A stretch of DNA of 64,000 nucleotides from Siphonodentalium dalli. Taxonomy: Eukaryota > Mollusca > Scaphopoda > Gadilida > Siphonodentaliidae. Positions 24,300 to 35,537 of this stretch are shown here, one piece after another (the first letter of the stretch is position 1; each line of letters begins with the position of its first letter). The notes under the pieces were generated by a model. It did not search any database, was not told the DNA's origin, and saw nothing but the letters and a program-made list of their open reading frames with translations. The translations under genes and the position numbers were made by a program. The DNA is taken from the NCBI GenBank assembly GCA_032622095.1, contig CP136061.1, forward strand, positions 189,168,369 through 189,232,368. The letters run 5' to 3'.

Positions 24300-24815
24300 T
24301 TATGTGCACCCATACCATAGTATGGTACACTTAGTGTCGACATCCGGATTGACCACTCGTCGTTTGTCCGTCTGTCCTCTTTGCGTGACTAAATCCTTCG
24401 GCACACCCTACAGGTCACATCTCTCATCCGATTGTCACCAAACTTCATATGGATCATTGGGGTGACCTTTATATGGGACTCTCACATTTTTACCGAAATT
24501 TGTAGGACAAAACATGGCCTGCAGCAACCATCTTGAATTTCAAATTTGAAACCATCGGCACACCGTGCAGCCCGCGTTTATTCGAGAATTGTTTTGCAAA
24601 TTTAGAGGCATGTTTAGAAGCTATTCAATTTGAACAATTTCGATGAAATTCATGTCGGCCAACAGCCATCTTTGATTTTACTCTTTCATGATGAATCCCA
24701 AACATCTAGTGTTACTTTGACATTTAAACTTAGGCATTCCTAATCGCACCAATGACTGTAACACATGAAATTGTCCCCCTCCAAGTTGAGCTACAGTGTC
24801 ATTGATACTTTCATT
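24300..24815 (+). repeat. Chimeric HINE-like repeat starting 20 bp after exon w7
   Basis: The 5' end is of the ACCATAGTATGGT family (TGCACCCATACCATAGTATG, then a CCGT core), but from about 24380 the body and 3' end belong to the TAGCTCAACTT family (GCGTGACTAAATCC, CAAGTTGAGCTACAG, TCATTGATACTTTCATT). This swaps modules between two families. Confidence 0.8.
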
Positions 24816-24979
24816 AAACTGCTGGTAAAAAATGTATGGATTAAAATGCTCCCATTCTCTCCAAATTATGAAATATAATGCTGCCATTCTCTCACAATTA
24901 TGTTTGGGGAATATTCATTAGTTATTAAGGATATGATGTGAATATAAATACTCCATATTTCAACCATTGTTTTATAATT

Positions 24980-25592
24980 ATACCCCCATATAAAATGGGG
25001 GGTATACTGGATTGACTGCGTCTGTCTGTCAGTCCGTCACACTTTCTCCCTCCGTGTGTCTGTCCGTCCGACCTCATAACTCGAACAACTATGAACCGAT
25101 TTCAATAATTTTTTGTATGCAATCTCCTTAGGACCGCATGATGCTAATTGCGTTGCGGTCCGACTTTCTTTTTTTAAGTTACGCCTTACTTTTCGACTTA
25201 TTCTGTCCGACTTAAAAACTTTAACAAATATCAAACGATTTCAATAATTTTTGGTACTATACATGCTTCTCACAACACCCTCTCTAGTATGATGCGGCTC
25301 ATTTTCACTTATTTTGACTTAAAAAAATTTGGGATTTTTTGTATACATGTAGATGCTATCAAGTTAGGATATTTTCCGGAAGTTTCTTCGAATATGGATT
25401 CGGAACAATGATTTTTACCACAGTTTTGGGTCCGTCCGTCTTTTTTTCTGTACAAGCTTCTTGCGACACCATATCGATATTATTAATCCAAATTTTTCTT
25501 TAAAGTTAAAAATCTTTTTTGTTGGGTTTATGGATAATGCAGGTTGAATTTGCCACGGTGGGGGTATGCTAGCACGCGAGTGCACACCTTGT
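24980..25592 (+). repeat. HINE-like ACCCCCAC family, second full copy
   Basis: It shares the whole plan of the copy at 17078 (hairpin, core, body units, CCACGGTGGGGGTATG, GCACGCGAGTGC, CACCTTGTT) with scattered indels. Confidence 0.87.
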
Positions 25593-26383
25593 TTTAATTG
25601 GCATATTATATCTCCTATTTTCATTATTGCGATTACCGATTCATTTTAATTTATGTAACATGCACTTCGCCCAAGAGCAAGACCACTTCTTTTTTCTAAA
25701 ATTTACTTATAGTTTGGCAAGGTCGGTGGGCGACCGGATGGGCGCGAGACTGTTAACACTATAACTCTAACCGTTATCGTATTTGGTAATCAATATTTTT
25801 TTTAGCAATTTTGGGAGTTGCAACTCAAAACAAATTTTGACTTGGATTTTACCCTTTCTGTTAGATGTTAGCCTCTTTTTTTCCCAGAAATTTGTTTAAA
25901 ATAAACATGGCCGCCAATGATTCTTTTGCAACAGATCCACTCTTTCAGGCAAAAAAAACTGGTCTGGACGAGTGCCATCTTCCGATGCGCACCACTTGTT
26001 ATGCTTTATTTTTGTGGCAGGGAGAAGTCACTTTGCCCTGAAAATAAGCCTAGGTTGGTCCCTGGCACAAACCACCATGTGACTTTAGAACAAGTTTTTT
26101 TTTTGTGATCTGATATTTATGTTATATGAACTCATGGAGCAAATGATGACCGTGGAAAATTTTGCTGGACTTTTCGAAATATTTTCATTTGCCATGAAAC
26201 TTGTTATTTTGTCAGTTATTGGGCTATTACTAGTAGATTGCTGATGATATAAATAGATAGATCTATATTTGTCTACACAGGATGTAGTATTAAACCCTTT
26301 ATGATAACTCTGCCATAGGATTTACCACTTCCCTCACATATAATAGAGTAGTGTACCATGAAATTAATCTCTTGTACACACAG
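25593..26383. other. Intron sequence without clear feature
   Basis: AT-rich, with a short body-like phrase (ATAACTCTAACCG...TTTGGTAATC at about 25760) that could be a worn repeat. Nothing else is recognised before exon w8. Confidence 0.45.
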
Positions 26384-26535
26384 AGCTAAAGCCATCAATC
26401 ATTGAAGCCTTGGAGAAGTTTAGAGATGCTGAAATTGAAGAAAGAAAAGAAAAGAGAAAGAAAGAATCTGAAAAGGAAAATACAAATAAAAAGGAAGAAA
26501 AGATAGAGAACAAATTGAGTGATTCAGATTCCTCG
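26384..26535 (+). CDS. HUWE1: HUWE1 exon w8: charged Lys/Glu helix
   Basis: The exon is 152 nt, phase 1 in after GTACACACAG, phase 0 out at TCCTCG|GTGAGA. It encodes ELKPSIIEALEKFRDAEIEE, then RKEKRKKESEKENTNKKEE and a serine-rich end. The family counterpart (EFLRDEELEERREKRRK in vertebrates) is the same Arg/Lys/Glu-rich segment, predicted to form a long single helix or coiled coil, and its basic cluster could act in nuclear import (inference). The donor opens a 21-kb intron. A 1-kb repeat starts 87 bp downstream of the donor and has an inverted partner next to the following acceptor. Confidence 0.95.
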
Positions 26536-26621
26536 GTGAGAGTTTATTCAGTTTATCTTTTTATAAAAGTATAGTCAGAGATCATTTATCCACCTACTTT
26601 TCAGGATAGCAACCTGCAATA

Positions 26622-27640
26622 ATAGTCTGGTCGATAAACTCAAATTTTAGGGTCAACCTAGAAAAAATTTGGACTAAGTTGGTTTTTATACCATTTTGAA
26701 GAGGAAGCTCTCCTCTACAACATATCTAAAATCCGCTTTGAGCATTTTTTGTAATTCAAGATGGCGTCCAATATGGCTGCCATTTTCCTATAAGTCAGCT
26801 TGATGCAATTATAGTGATAACAACTTGTCATATGTATACACATGTATACATTTTTGTGAAGCTAAGACATAAGGCCACCTTTATGTGCCAAATTTGAACT
26901 CCCCATCCAAGATGGCCGCCAAAATGGTGACCGGAAGTGGATTTTTTACGTTTTTACTAATATCTTTAAGATAAGTTTCTGTGGTTTGGAACTGGTTGAG
27001 AATTGTGACTTTATTTTGTATTTAGTTAACTGACCATTGGGGCAATGAAATATGCTGTTCATGTGGTCCACACCCCTTCCAATCACTCAAAAATTCAATT
27101 TTACAAAACGCGGTATAACATTTCACAAAAGATCCCCATTGGGATTCTAGTCATATTTCATTAAGAAGAGGGAAGAACTGTGCAATGTAAGTGATGCATT
27201 CTATATCTTATTGATATTCGAACTCAATGGTACCAAAATTGTCACTTTGGCTCAAAATGGCTGTCAGAATGGCCGCAAACATATGGAAAATGGTAATTAT
27301 TATTCCAGCGTGCCATGCAACCGCTTACAAGTTGTGGTGATGCACACAATGGACTATTCTGTCTTATATACATTGAATACCAACATTTCTTATGCACCTT
27401 GATTAATTTTTACTATTTACTATTCTGAAATTATCAGAATTATGGGATTTTTCTATCACAAACAGCATCAAACTCGACAAAAAAATCACTTTTTGGACCA
27501 TATTTTTCAAATAAAATGGAGTTATCTTTGGTATCAAAGGTTCTTTTTTATTTTGATATGTCTTAAATGTGTCATAGTGTGGTGTTTTAGATAATATTAC
27601 TCAAGATGACTTGCAAAATGGCAACCAAATTTGGTAAACA
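26622..27640 (+). repeat. 1-kb repeat, left arm of a large inverted pair
   Basis: It runs from ATAGTCTGGTCGATAAA to CAACCAAATTTGGTAAACA and is the reverse complement of 46458-47457 with frequent substitutions and small indels. It contains several GATGGC.(G/T)CC words. It begins 87 bp after the exon w8 donor. A short conserved-looking frame in both copies follows from common descent of the repeats rather than from coding. Confidence 0.92.
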
Positions 27641-27835
27641 GTTTATATTCCGAACATTATTATCTGCTTTCCGAAATGGTACCAAATTGTGACTCACTTG
27701 GTTATTAAACATGCTACTTAATCAACTCACAACTAAATCTTATAGTTTGGTTGTCCCAGCACCTTATGAGGCACGACAAATTCATTTTAAGGGATGCAGT
27801 ATGGATATTGCCGAACACCTCTTTTTAGCTCACCT

Positions 27836-28430
27836 GAGACGAAGTCTCCGGTGGAGCTATAGTCATCACTCCTCGTCCGTCCGTTTGTCCGTCCGTCAAC
27901 AATTCTTTGAACGTCTTCTCCTCTGAAACCATCAGACCGATTGGGTTTATATTTGGTGTGGATGTTCCCTAGGTGACTCTTATTCAGATTTGTTCAAATG
28001 AGGTCACCAAGTCAAATAGTTTTGATGTCGGGACCATAACTATTTTTCCACATAGTAATTCTTAAAACGACTTCTTTTCTGAAGTTGTTGGGACGAATGG
28101 GCTCACATTTGGTATGAGGGTACCTTGGGTGACTGTGGTTCAGATTTGTTCAAATGAGGTCACTGGGTCAAATGTGGGTTTTTTTAGATTTAACTTATTG
28201 TTCAATTTAACCCCCCCCCCCCCCCAAAAAAAAATTATGTCTATTTTATTTTTAATAAATAAGAAAAATTTTATTAAATACAATACTTTTTATTTAAATA
28301 AAATAAAAAATATTTAATTAAAATTTTGAAAAACTTCGGACATTACATCGTCGGGGGGGGGGGGGGGGGGTAGGTACCTCTAGTCACCCCACTAAATTTG
28401 GTTGAAATCATGATTTTGTGAGAAAACAGA
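27836..28430 (+). repeat. HINE-like TAGCTCACCTGAGAC family, 3'-incomplete
   Basis: The 5' hairpin TAGCTCACCTGAGAC / GTCTCCGGTGGAGCTA is followed by a CCGT core and units with GTTCAAATGAGGTCAC. It ends in an AT-rich stretch flanked by a 16-18 base C run and a long G run (28352-28371). Confidence 0.75.
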
Positions 28431-29308
28431 CAGATGTACAGAAATGTTCAGTTAGTTCCATATCCTTGCATTCCCAAGCGATATCTGCTCTGTACCACCA
28501 AGCATGATAGAGGCATGTTGTGTTTAAATCAGTGCCAGATTTATAGATATAAACAGAACTTCTGTGGCTATAGGCAGAGTCCCCTGGGAGTGTATTCATG
28601 TCATTCATAATTTAAATGAGATTAATAGTGTTGAGCATTTGTTTTCTCAAGCTGTCAATTGTTTACAATATCCTGGTCATTAATATCAATTTAAATTCCT
28701 TTTCTCAAAGCTGTAATGAAGTGTGTCTAGCATTTGTGTCTAGCATTTGTACCCTGCACAGCAGGCTAGCATTGCTAAATACACCCTTTGAGGGCCTCAT
28801 TCTGCTTAGGCCTCATTTTCTGGGAAGTGAGTCTCAAATTGACATTTTAGCAGCTTTTTATGTTTACCCATACCATAGTATGGTAAACATAGTGTCAACT
28901 TCCGGATTGACCACTCATCGTTATTCCGTATTGACCACTCATCGTTAGTCCGTCTGTCTGTCTGTCTGTCTGTAGACACTTTACGCATGGTGCGATAACT
29001 CGAACATTTTATATCTGATCGGAACCAAATTTTGTATATGAATTTGTCAGCACCAAATACAGATCGAGTTCGAATATGGGTTCGATCCGAGTTTTTTTCA
29101 CGGAGTTATGGCCCTTTTTTTACTTAGAATTCATGCATGCTACCATAACTCAAAATTTTTTTATCTGATCAGAATCAAATTTGGTATGCAAGTTTCTCGG
29201 ACCAAAATACAGATCGAGTTCGAATATGGGTTTGATCCGATATTTTTCAATGGAGTTATGGCCCTTTTTCGACTTAGAATTCATGCATGCTGCCATAACT
29301 CAAATTTT

Positions 29309-31359
29309 TATGTGTACCCATACCATGTATGGTACACATAATGCCGACGTCCGGATCAACCATCCGTCGTTCGTCCGTCCGTCTGTCCGTCTGTCTGTCC
29401 GTCTGTCCGTCTGTCCGTAGACACTTGCTATCCGATTCATTTACTCAAATATTTTTTATCGAATCGTGTTCAAATTTTATGTGCATGTTTATGATGACAC
29501 ACTTCTCACCTGTATAGTTTTTGGTATTGATCGGTTGATCGGTTTAGAAATTATTAACACTTTGCATCCGCACATAGTCATGTTCTATCCGATGCCATAA
29601 CTTAAGTATTTTTTGTCCGATTGTGTTCATATTTGATATGTATGTTTATAATGACACACCCCTCACCTGTATTGGTGTCGATTGGTTGATCGGTTTAGAA
29701 AATAATTAACCCTGCACACAAATGCTATCTGATGCATCTAAGTCAAACATTTTTCTTCTGATATGCCTCATATTTCTTACCTAGGTTTTTCTTAGTACGT
29801 TCTTTATCTGTATGGTTTTTGGTATCGTTTAGTTAACCCTTTCTGCTCTTGTTTTTAAATAGAATTCATCCAAGCTGTGTTGACTCAAATATTTTTCATC
29901 TGATCAGCACCAAATTTGGTACATATGGTCCTCGTCCCGAAATACAGATCAGGTTCGAATTTGAGTTTGATCGGGTATATTTTAACAGAGTTATGGCCAT
30001 TTAAAATTAAAGTGACTGATTAAGTAAGCCTGCATTGTGAGAAGAGAAGATCTCACATAACACAGAGTGTATTATTGGCAATGTTTAACTGGACACTACA
30101 TACCATAGAGATAAATAACATTGCTCTGGGGAGTCTGTTGATATAACCTGTCAAAGCTAATTGATTACACTCAGGCTAGTTCTGCTTTTCTGTGCATTAT
30201 TGAGTTAACCCCTTTGTTGTAATACTAATAGGTTCATGAAAATAAGGGACTGGCTTATTGTATGGGTTTTGCTAAATACAATGACATGCTTTTCATAGAC
30301 TTTTTTGTGTTTATCAGTTCATTAGTTTGGGTAAGATTAACCCCATTCTATCCGATTTCATAACTCAAATATTTCCATTGATTATGTTTATAGTTCTTGG
30401 CATAGTTTATGATAACACACCCCTAACCTGCATAGTGAGGGTCATTTTGGTTTATTTGCTTAAAAATATTAACATCCTCCACCAATCCTGTTGACACAAT
30501 GTGATAACTAGATATTTTTCACATGATCACTATATATATAATTGCATCCATTTTAATGCAGATACATTCTTCACCTGTATAGATTTTGTTATCGATTGGT
30601 TTGAAGATATTAACCATAACTTTAATTATATTTCCACTGTTTACATACATTATGTCTTTCCAATGTTTAGCTTAGAAGAAAATTAACCCTACCCATTCCA
30701 TGGTCATCCAATGTAATGAATCTATTTTCAATCTGACTAGACTATAGATCTATTTTAAACTGACTTAATAGGTTGGAATCAAATGCCATATCCATGTTCA
30801 TATGGAAGGTGTCCAATAAGGCTTATGCCACTTGTGAACTTAAAGGTACTCAATCCGATTTGATGGTCCCCATATCATCAGATTCCAACAACAATTCCGC
30901 TTCAGTTATCAGAGTCGATTAATTGCCCAAAAATAATGCTAACCACAGTCCACTATAGTATAAAATTGCCCAAAACCTGTTATTTATCAACATTTTGTAC
31001 AATGAAATTTGGCTGCTTTGTCATATATCTGACACAAAAAAGCCACTTGATTTTAGAGTTATCCATCTTCATCGACTTTCATACCGCCACTAAATATTCC
31101 AGGTGGTTAAAGATAATGGATTTAAAAAATTGATATCTGCTTACTCTGAATTTGATGAATGGGTTCCTCGATTTGAATAAAATATTTGTTACCCCCGAAG
31201 CCAAATAAATAGTAACTGAGGGGTGCTTAATCGGATCGAGTAGCTTTAATAGTAAGGTGTGAATTGTTGAAAAGGTTGGTGTAAGGATTTATGAAAATAG
31301 CTAATCGTTATCGCCAAGGTATGGGTTAAACATCTGCCGATCGTGATCGGCCTCTCGTT
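29309..31359 (+). repeat. ACCATAGTATGGT family, inner full-length copy
   Basis: It begins ATGTGTACCCATACC..GTATGGTACACAT with a long TCCG/TCTG core, and ends GGTATGGGTTAAACAT, GCCGATCGTGATCGGC, CTCTCGTTTT. It sits between two T runs of the outer copy, with no duplication other than T. A 402-bp TTAA-flanked element is nested inside it. Confidence 0.83.
30844..31245. mobile_element. 402-bp MITE with TTAA target duplication
   Basis: The ends read inward AGGTACTCAATCCGATT (left) and AGCTACTCGATCCGATT (right), 15 of 17 identical, each flanked by TTAA (30840-30843, 31246-31249). A TTAA duplication fits piggyBac- or Kolobok-mobilised elements. It is non-coding. Confidence 0.85.
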
Positions 31360-31499
31360 TTTTATCTGATCGGAACCAAATTTGGTATGCGAGTTTCTCA
31401 ACTCAAAATACAGATCGAGTTTGAATATGGGTTATATCCAACATTTTATACCAGAGTTATGGCCCCTTTTCAACTAAGAATTGAACAGATAACCATAGC

Positions 31500-33603
31500 A
31501 GTCTACAATTAATTACCAGTGGTATCAGTTTAGCTCTGAGAGCAGTAAATCTGTATTATGGGAATTAGAGTTATTTTTTACTCCCATACAGCTCTATGTA
31601 ATTAATTTGAACTCTTAGCATGGGTTTATATAATAAAATATTTATTTTTTTTAAATAATTCAAAACAAATTTTTTTAAAGTTAACAAAATTTGAAAAAAC
31701 TAACACCATTATAACTCTGCCAAGGGTACCCCGAGTCACCACACCAAATTTGTTTAAATCATTCCAAAATCTTGTGTTATGTACTCTTAAATTTGTTTGG
31801 AGCGACAGTAAATCTAATTCACCAATTGCATCCCATGCCTTTGGACTACTTAGCTATTGATAAGGCTATGTTATTTTCTGATGTCTCTTATGCAATTGGT
31901 GTTCAGATATTTGATAAATATAAATTTAAAGATAATTCCATAACTTCAGATTTTATATGCATATCATCTCTGGAACTTTCTAAATTAACTGCCAATTGGG
32001 AAAATTAATGATACATGGGTCAGATTTGAGAACACTGTTGATTGCCTGTTGATAAACTAAACAAAGAGATATGTTTTTAATCACTTCATGTCATCTGCCA
32101 TGTAGGGAATGATTTGTTTGTTATCACAAGAGCCAGCCAGTCACAGTCACTTCCAATGCAATGGCTATGTAGGCATCTGTTATCAGACCCAACAAACACA
32201 TCACAACCTAACATGTTATTATCACAACTTCTTGGTAACTACCATAGAAAGCTGCACAATTGAGATCTGTAAGGATATCTTGCAGAGAACACTCAGTCTT
32301 GCTTGGATAATCTTGATTCTACCTGTGTGCAGATTCTGGTCTTGCTTGGATATTCTTGATCCTCTTGCTTGGATAATCTTGATTCTACATGTTAATTACC
32401 TGTGTGCAGATTCTTGTCTTGCTTGGATGATTTTGATTCTATCTATTCATACCACTTGGATATTCTTTATTCTATATGTTCATACCTGTATGCAGATTCT
32501 TGTCATGATTGGATAATTCTTTTCTGCAGAATGTTCTTCTTTCTACTCATCAATACTTAGGATGTATCTTGACAAGACTATTACTAGTAATCAAGAGAAG
32601 TTCACCAACAACAAAATATGACTGACATTACTGAATTATATAAAGTTATGATCTTTTCCATGTTTCTGTGAAAGGTTTGATATATTCCAACATCATTGTG
32701 AGTAAAAAAAAAATTTGCATAAATTATTCTCCCTAGCTGCCATCTTGGATTAGTATTGACTATATTATTTAGTGTACTCGTCGTCAGCTGCCATCAATTT
32801 TATAATTTAAAGAGACATGATTACACACATTTATATTGTTGTTAGTTTATCATTTATGAGAATTATTCGCCATTGAGAGCAAGAAAATGTTTATAATCCA
32901 ATAATAACCATGAAATAGAGCATTTCATATTTTGGGTAAAAAATATTATGTCTTTCATATTCCCTGGGACCATAAAGCATGCCAAAATTCAACATGAACA
33001 GATGCACCCCGCACTCTATTGATTTCATTACCGATGATAAATTTGGAAAATATTAAGCAATTTCATCCATTCATTACATGTCTTTTGAACTCTTCTGTTG
33101 CTGGATATGTCTTGCCAAAATAGAAAAGAATGATTAAGCCCCGAATAAATTCCCAGTGTATGTAATACTCATGATATCAAAGATGGTAGATGACTGTCAT
33201 GTTTTTATTCACTTTAAAACATCTCGATGACAATAATTTGAAAGATCACATGCCATATTGTAAGAAAGCAGATACATACCGGTATAACTGCCCACTGTAC
33301 ATTAATTCTCTTCAATTATTTTGAACTAAGTGGTGAATGAAATATTTAACTTTTCATTTCTTTAAGAAGTGACAGTTTGTCTTGCGTTGCCAGTTTTCAA
33401 GGCATGCTACTAATTATATCCTATTCTATAATTTTAGTATATAGTCCTTAACTTGTTATTTTCTCAAAACCACTGAATTTCCAAGTGACGCCAAATGCTT
33501 ATTTTTCTAGCCAGAATGTCAAAGTATATTATATGTATCTTATGTTGACATAAAATAACTTGGTTTTCGATAATGTAAGAATCATGTTCTTGTCACCATC
33601 ATT
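31500..33603. other. Intron sequence, mostly unassigned
   Basis: AT-rich. At 31600-31770 there is text like the AT-rich part of the TAGCTCACCTGAGAC family. At 32280-32520 there is a short tandem array described separately. No exon or TIR element was found in the remainder. Confidence 0.45.
32280..32520 (+). repeat. Degenerate tandem array, CTTGCTTGGATAATCTTGATTC
   Basis: Five or six imperfect units of the phrase TTGCTTGGAT.ATCTTGATTCTA with TGTGTGCAGATTCT linkers. Unit length varies because parts are lost. Confidence 0.75.
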
Positions 33604-33658
33604 CGCTATCGCCAAGGTATGGGTTAAACATCTGCCGATCGTGATCGGCCTCTCGTTT
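33604..33658 (+). repeat. Solo 3' end of ACCATAGTATGGT family
   Basis: Only the terminal block is present: CGCTATCGCCAAGGTATGGG, TTAAACATCTGCC, the hairpin GCCGATCGTGATCGGC and CTCTCGTTTT, almost identical to 10420-10471 and 31310-31359. No 5' end or body lies upstream. Confidence 0.8.
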
Positions 33659-33782
33659 TCTTCTGTTGAGATTCTAAAATGCATAATTGAGGTGTGAAAT
33701 AGGTGTGCATACTGTCATATGCCACCAACTTCAGCTGGATAACTTCTGTCTGTCCCCAGGTCTCCCATGGTGAATTCCATGC

Positions 33783-34182
33783 GTGACTGATGGGACAAAC
33801 CATAAATTTAGTTTTTTCTATGACTGATCATGCCCATCCAAATAGATTAAAGATAACTAAATTATGCTCAAAAGAAGGGGAATCAAGTCTCTTAACAATA
33901 TTAGGTACCATTTTTAGAATGACTAATCCTGTAGCCATATATGTCAATTTTTTTCTGCGTGACTGATGGGACATGTTTTGGACAAGGTTTTTGGGTACCT
34001 CTATGCAAACTGATGGTATTATCCAAAACATTGGATTTCAGTAATATCATCAATGTAAATGAAACATCATAATATTTTTCTAACAGAAAAATCAAGTCTT
34101 AGTGGTGCATTCATTCTGAAACTGAAATGCTATGAAGAAATCCACGTCACTGATGGGACAGTACTTTTGTGACTGATGGGAC
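33783..34182 (+). repeat. Cluster of GTGACTGATGGGAC motifs
   Basis: Copies at 33783-33796, 33959-33972, 34147-34159 (first base absent) and 34169-34182, separated by unrelated AT-rich sequence. Two more occur at 38035-38048 and 38202-38215. Confidence 0.8.
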
Positions 34183-34329
34183 ACCACTGAAATCTAAACT
34201 TTTATATATGTTTGTGGAAGGGCGCTTTATTCTATTTCATCTCTGGGGTGAAAAAATAATTTTTATGGAAGTATACAAGCACATCAATACTTGTTGTGAT
34301 TGCTGGATGTGATTGGATATATAGGACAA

Positions 34330-34990
34330 GGACAAATCTCACATAAGAACCCCACTTAATAGGAACCCTATCCGATCTCATATGAGAATCCCAAGACTGG
34401 CGGGTCCCACATGGGAACCCACAAGACAATCTGACATCGCAAGAGATTCTCCACACGAGAACCCCATATATGGCAACACAATCTCCTATGAGAACCCCAA
34501 TCCACAAAGCTCACAGAGACCAAAACCGATAATGGAAACGCCTATGAGAATACCAACCCTCCAATCCCACACAAGAACCCCACAGGGCAACCTCATTTCA
34601 CAATGGGAACCACAACTTGAAAACCTCACATGAGAACCCCACCAGATAATTTTGTCTCTAAAGGGGACACCACACGCGAGAACACCAACTCTATAAGTCT
34701 CACATGAGAACACGACACGACAACCTCTTCTCATACGAGAACACCACTGGAGAACCCCATGGAAATCACAAAAGACAACCTGACTTCAGAAGAGAACCTC
34801 TACATAAGGACCCCCACAATGCAACCCCATTAATTATGAGAACCCTAACCCACAGATCTCACAGAGAACCACACATAGGAACCCCATATGGCAACTCCAT
34901 GACACAAGAGAACCCAACATGGGAACCCCAAGTAAACCATACGAGAACCCCAACAAGAACCCCCATATGAGAACACAAACCTGTAAACTT
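34330..34990 (+). repeat. Minisatellite built on GAGAACCCCA
   Basis: The phrase (T/C)ATGAGAACCCCA and variants recurs over 660 bp at irregular spacing of roughly 20-40 bp, with linkers such as CTCACA and GGCAACC. Long proline/threonine frames on both strands are by-products of the repeat. Confidence 0.85.
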
Positions 34991-35030
34991 CACCCCAACC
35001 ATAGTCTGACATATATCAGGCTAGCAACAA

Positions 35031-35070
35031 CCAATCAGATAGAAGCTGAGCCCCAAACACGCTATAAAAG
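35031..35070 (+). promoter_or_regulatory. Possible CCAAT plus TATA box pair
   Basis: CCAATCAG at 35031 and CTATAAAAGGGC at 35062 lie about 30 bp apart, at the end of the minisatellite. No open frame follows, so this may be the promoter of a lost element or chance. Confidence 0.25.
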
Positions 35071-35271
35071 GGCAAACCACATTTGGTCATGAACGAAATA
35101 CGTAGACCTATCGGCGAAGGATTAGTTGATTACTGGTGTTTCCCTGTGGAGAAACTCGTTTCTCATTTACCCTTCCTTATTAGTCCAGGAGATATTGGTC
35201 AAATTCTGCACCCCCCCCCCCAGGACTTAACTTCACCAGGCTAATTTTCTTCCTTAATGTCGTCTCTAATT

Positions 35272-35537
35272 ATATCCCCAATCCAAAGGACGGGGGGTAT
35301 ACTGGATTATATGCGTCTGTCCTTGTGTCCGTCCACTCATATATCTCAACCATGGTTTATCGGATCTCAATAAAATTTGTTTGCGGTTTGGCATCAGTAG
35401 GGATTTCAAAAGAGGGTTCATTGACATTGTTCACATTTTCCATTCAAGAGTTATCCCTCTTTCTTTATCTGAAAATGTTGGATTTCCATCTGTCATTCGT
35501 TAGACTTGTCCAGTAATTTGTTTGTTCCTCACTTTTT
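35272..35537 (+). repeat. HINE-like TACCCCCATCC family, 5' fragment
   Basis: ATATCCCCAATCC and its inverted GGACGGGGGGTAT begin the unit. A CCGT core and two body units follow, until the TAGCTCACCTGAGAC repeat interrupts it at a T run. Confidence 0.72.

Larger units (their letters stand above)
28855..31490 (+). repeat. ACCATAGTATGGT family, outer copy split by an inner copy
   Basis: The outer copy runs 28855-29308 and resumes at 31360 with TTTATCTGATCGGAACC, exactly the text expected after ACTCAAATTTTT. The duplicated CCATTGACC-like start (28900-28945) is a local tandem repeat of about 26 bp. Confidence 0.78.

Noticed and set aside
27211-27402. Frame shared by the two inverted 1-kb repeats (also 46624-46869 on the minus strand)
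   Set aside because: Similarity covers the whole non-coding repeat equally, frames end at different places, and no family is recognised.
34232-34970. Overlapping Pro/Thr-rich frames on both strands
   Set aside because: Produced by the GAGAACCCCA minisatellite.
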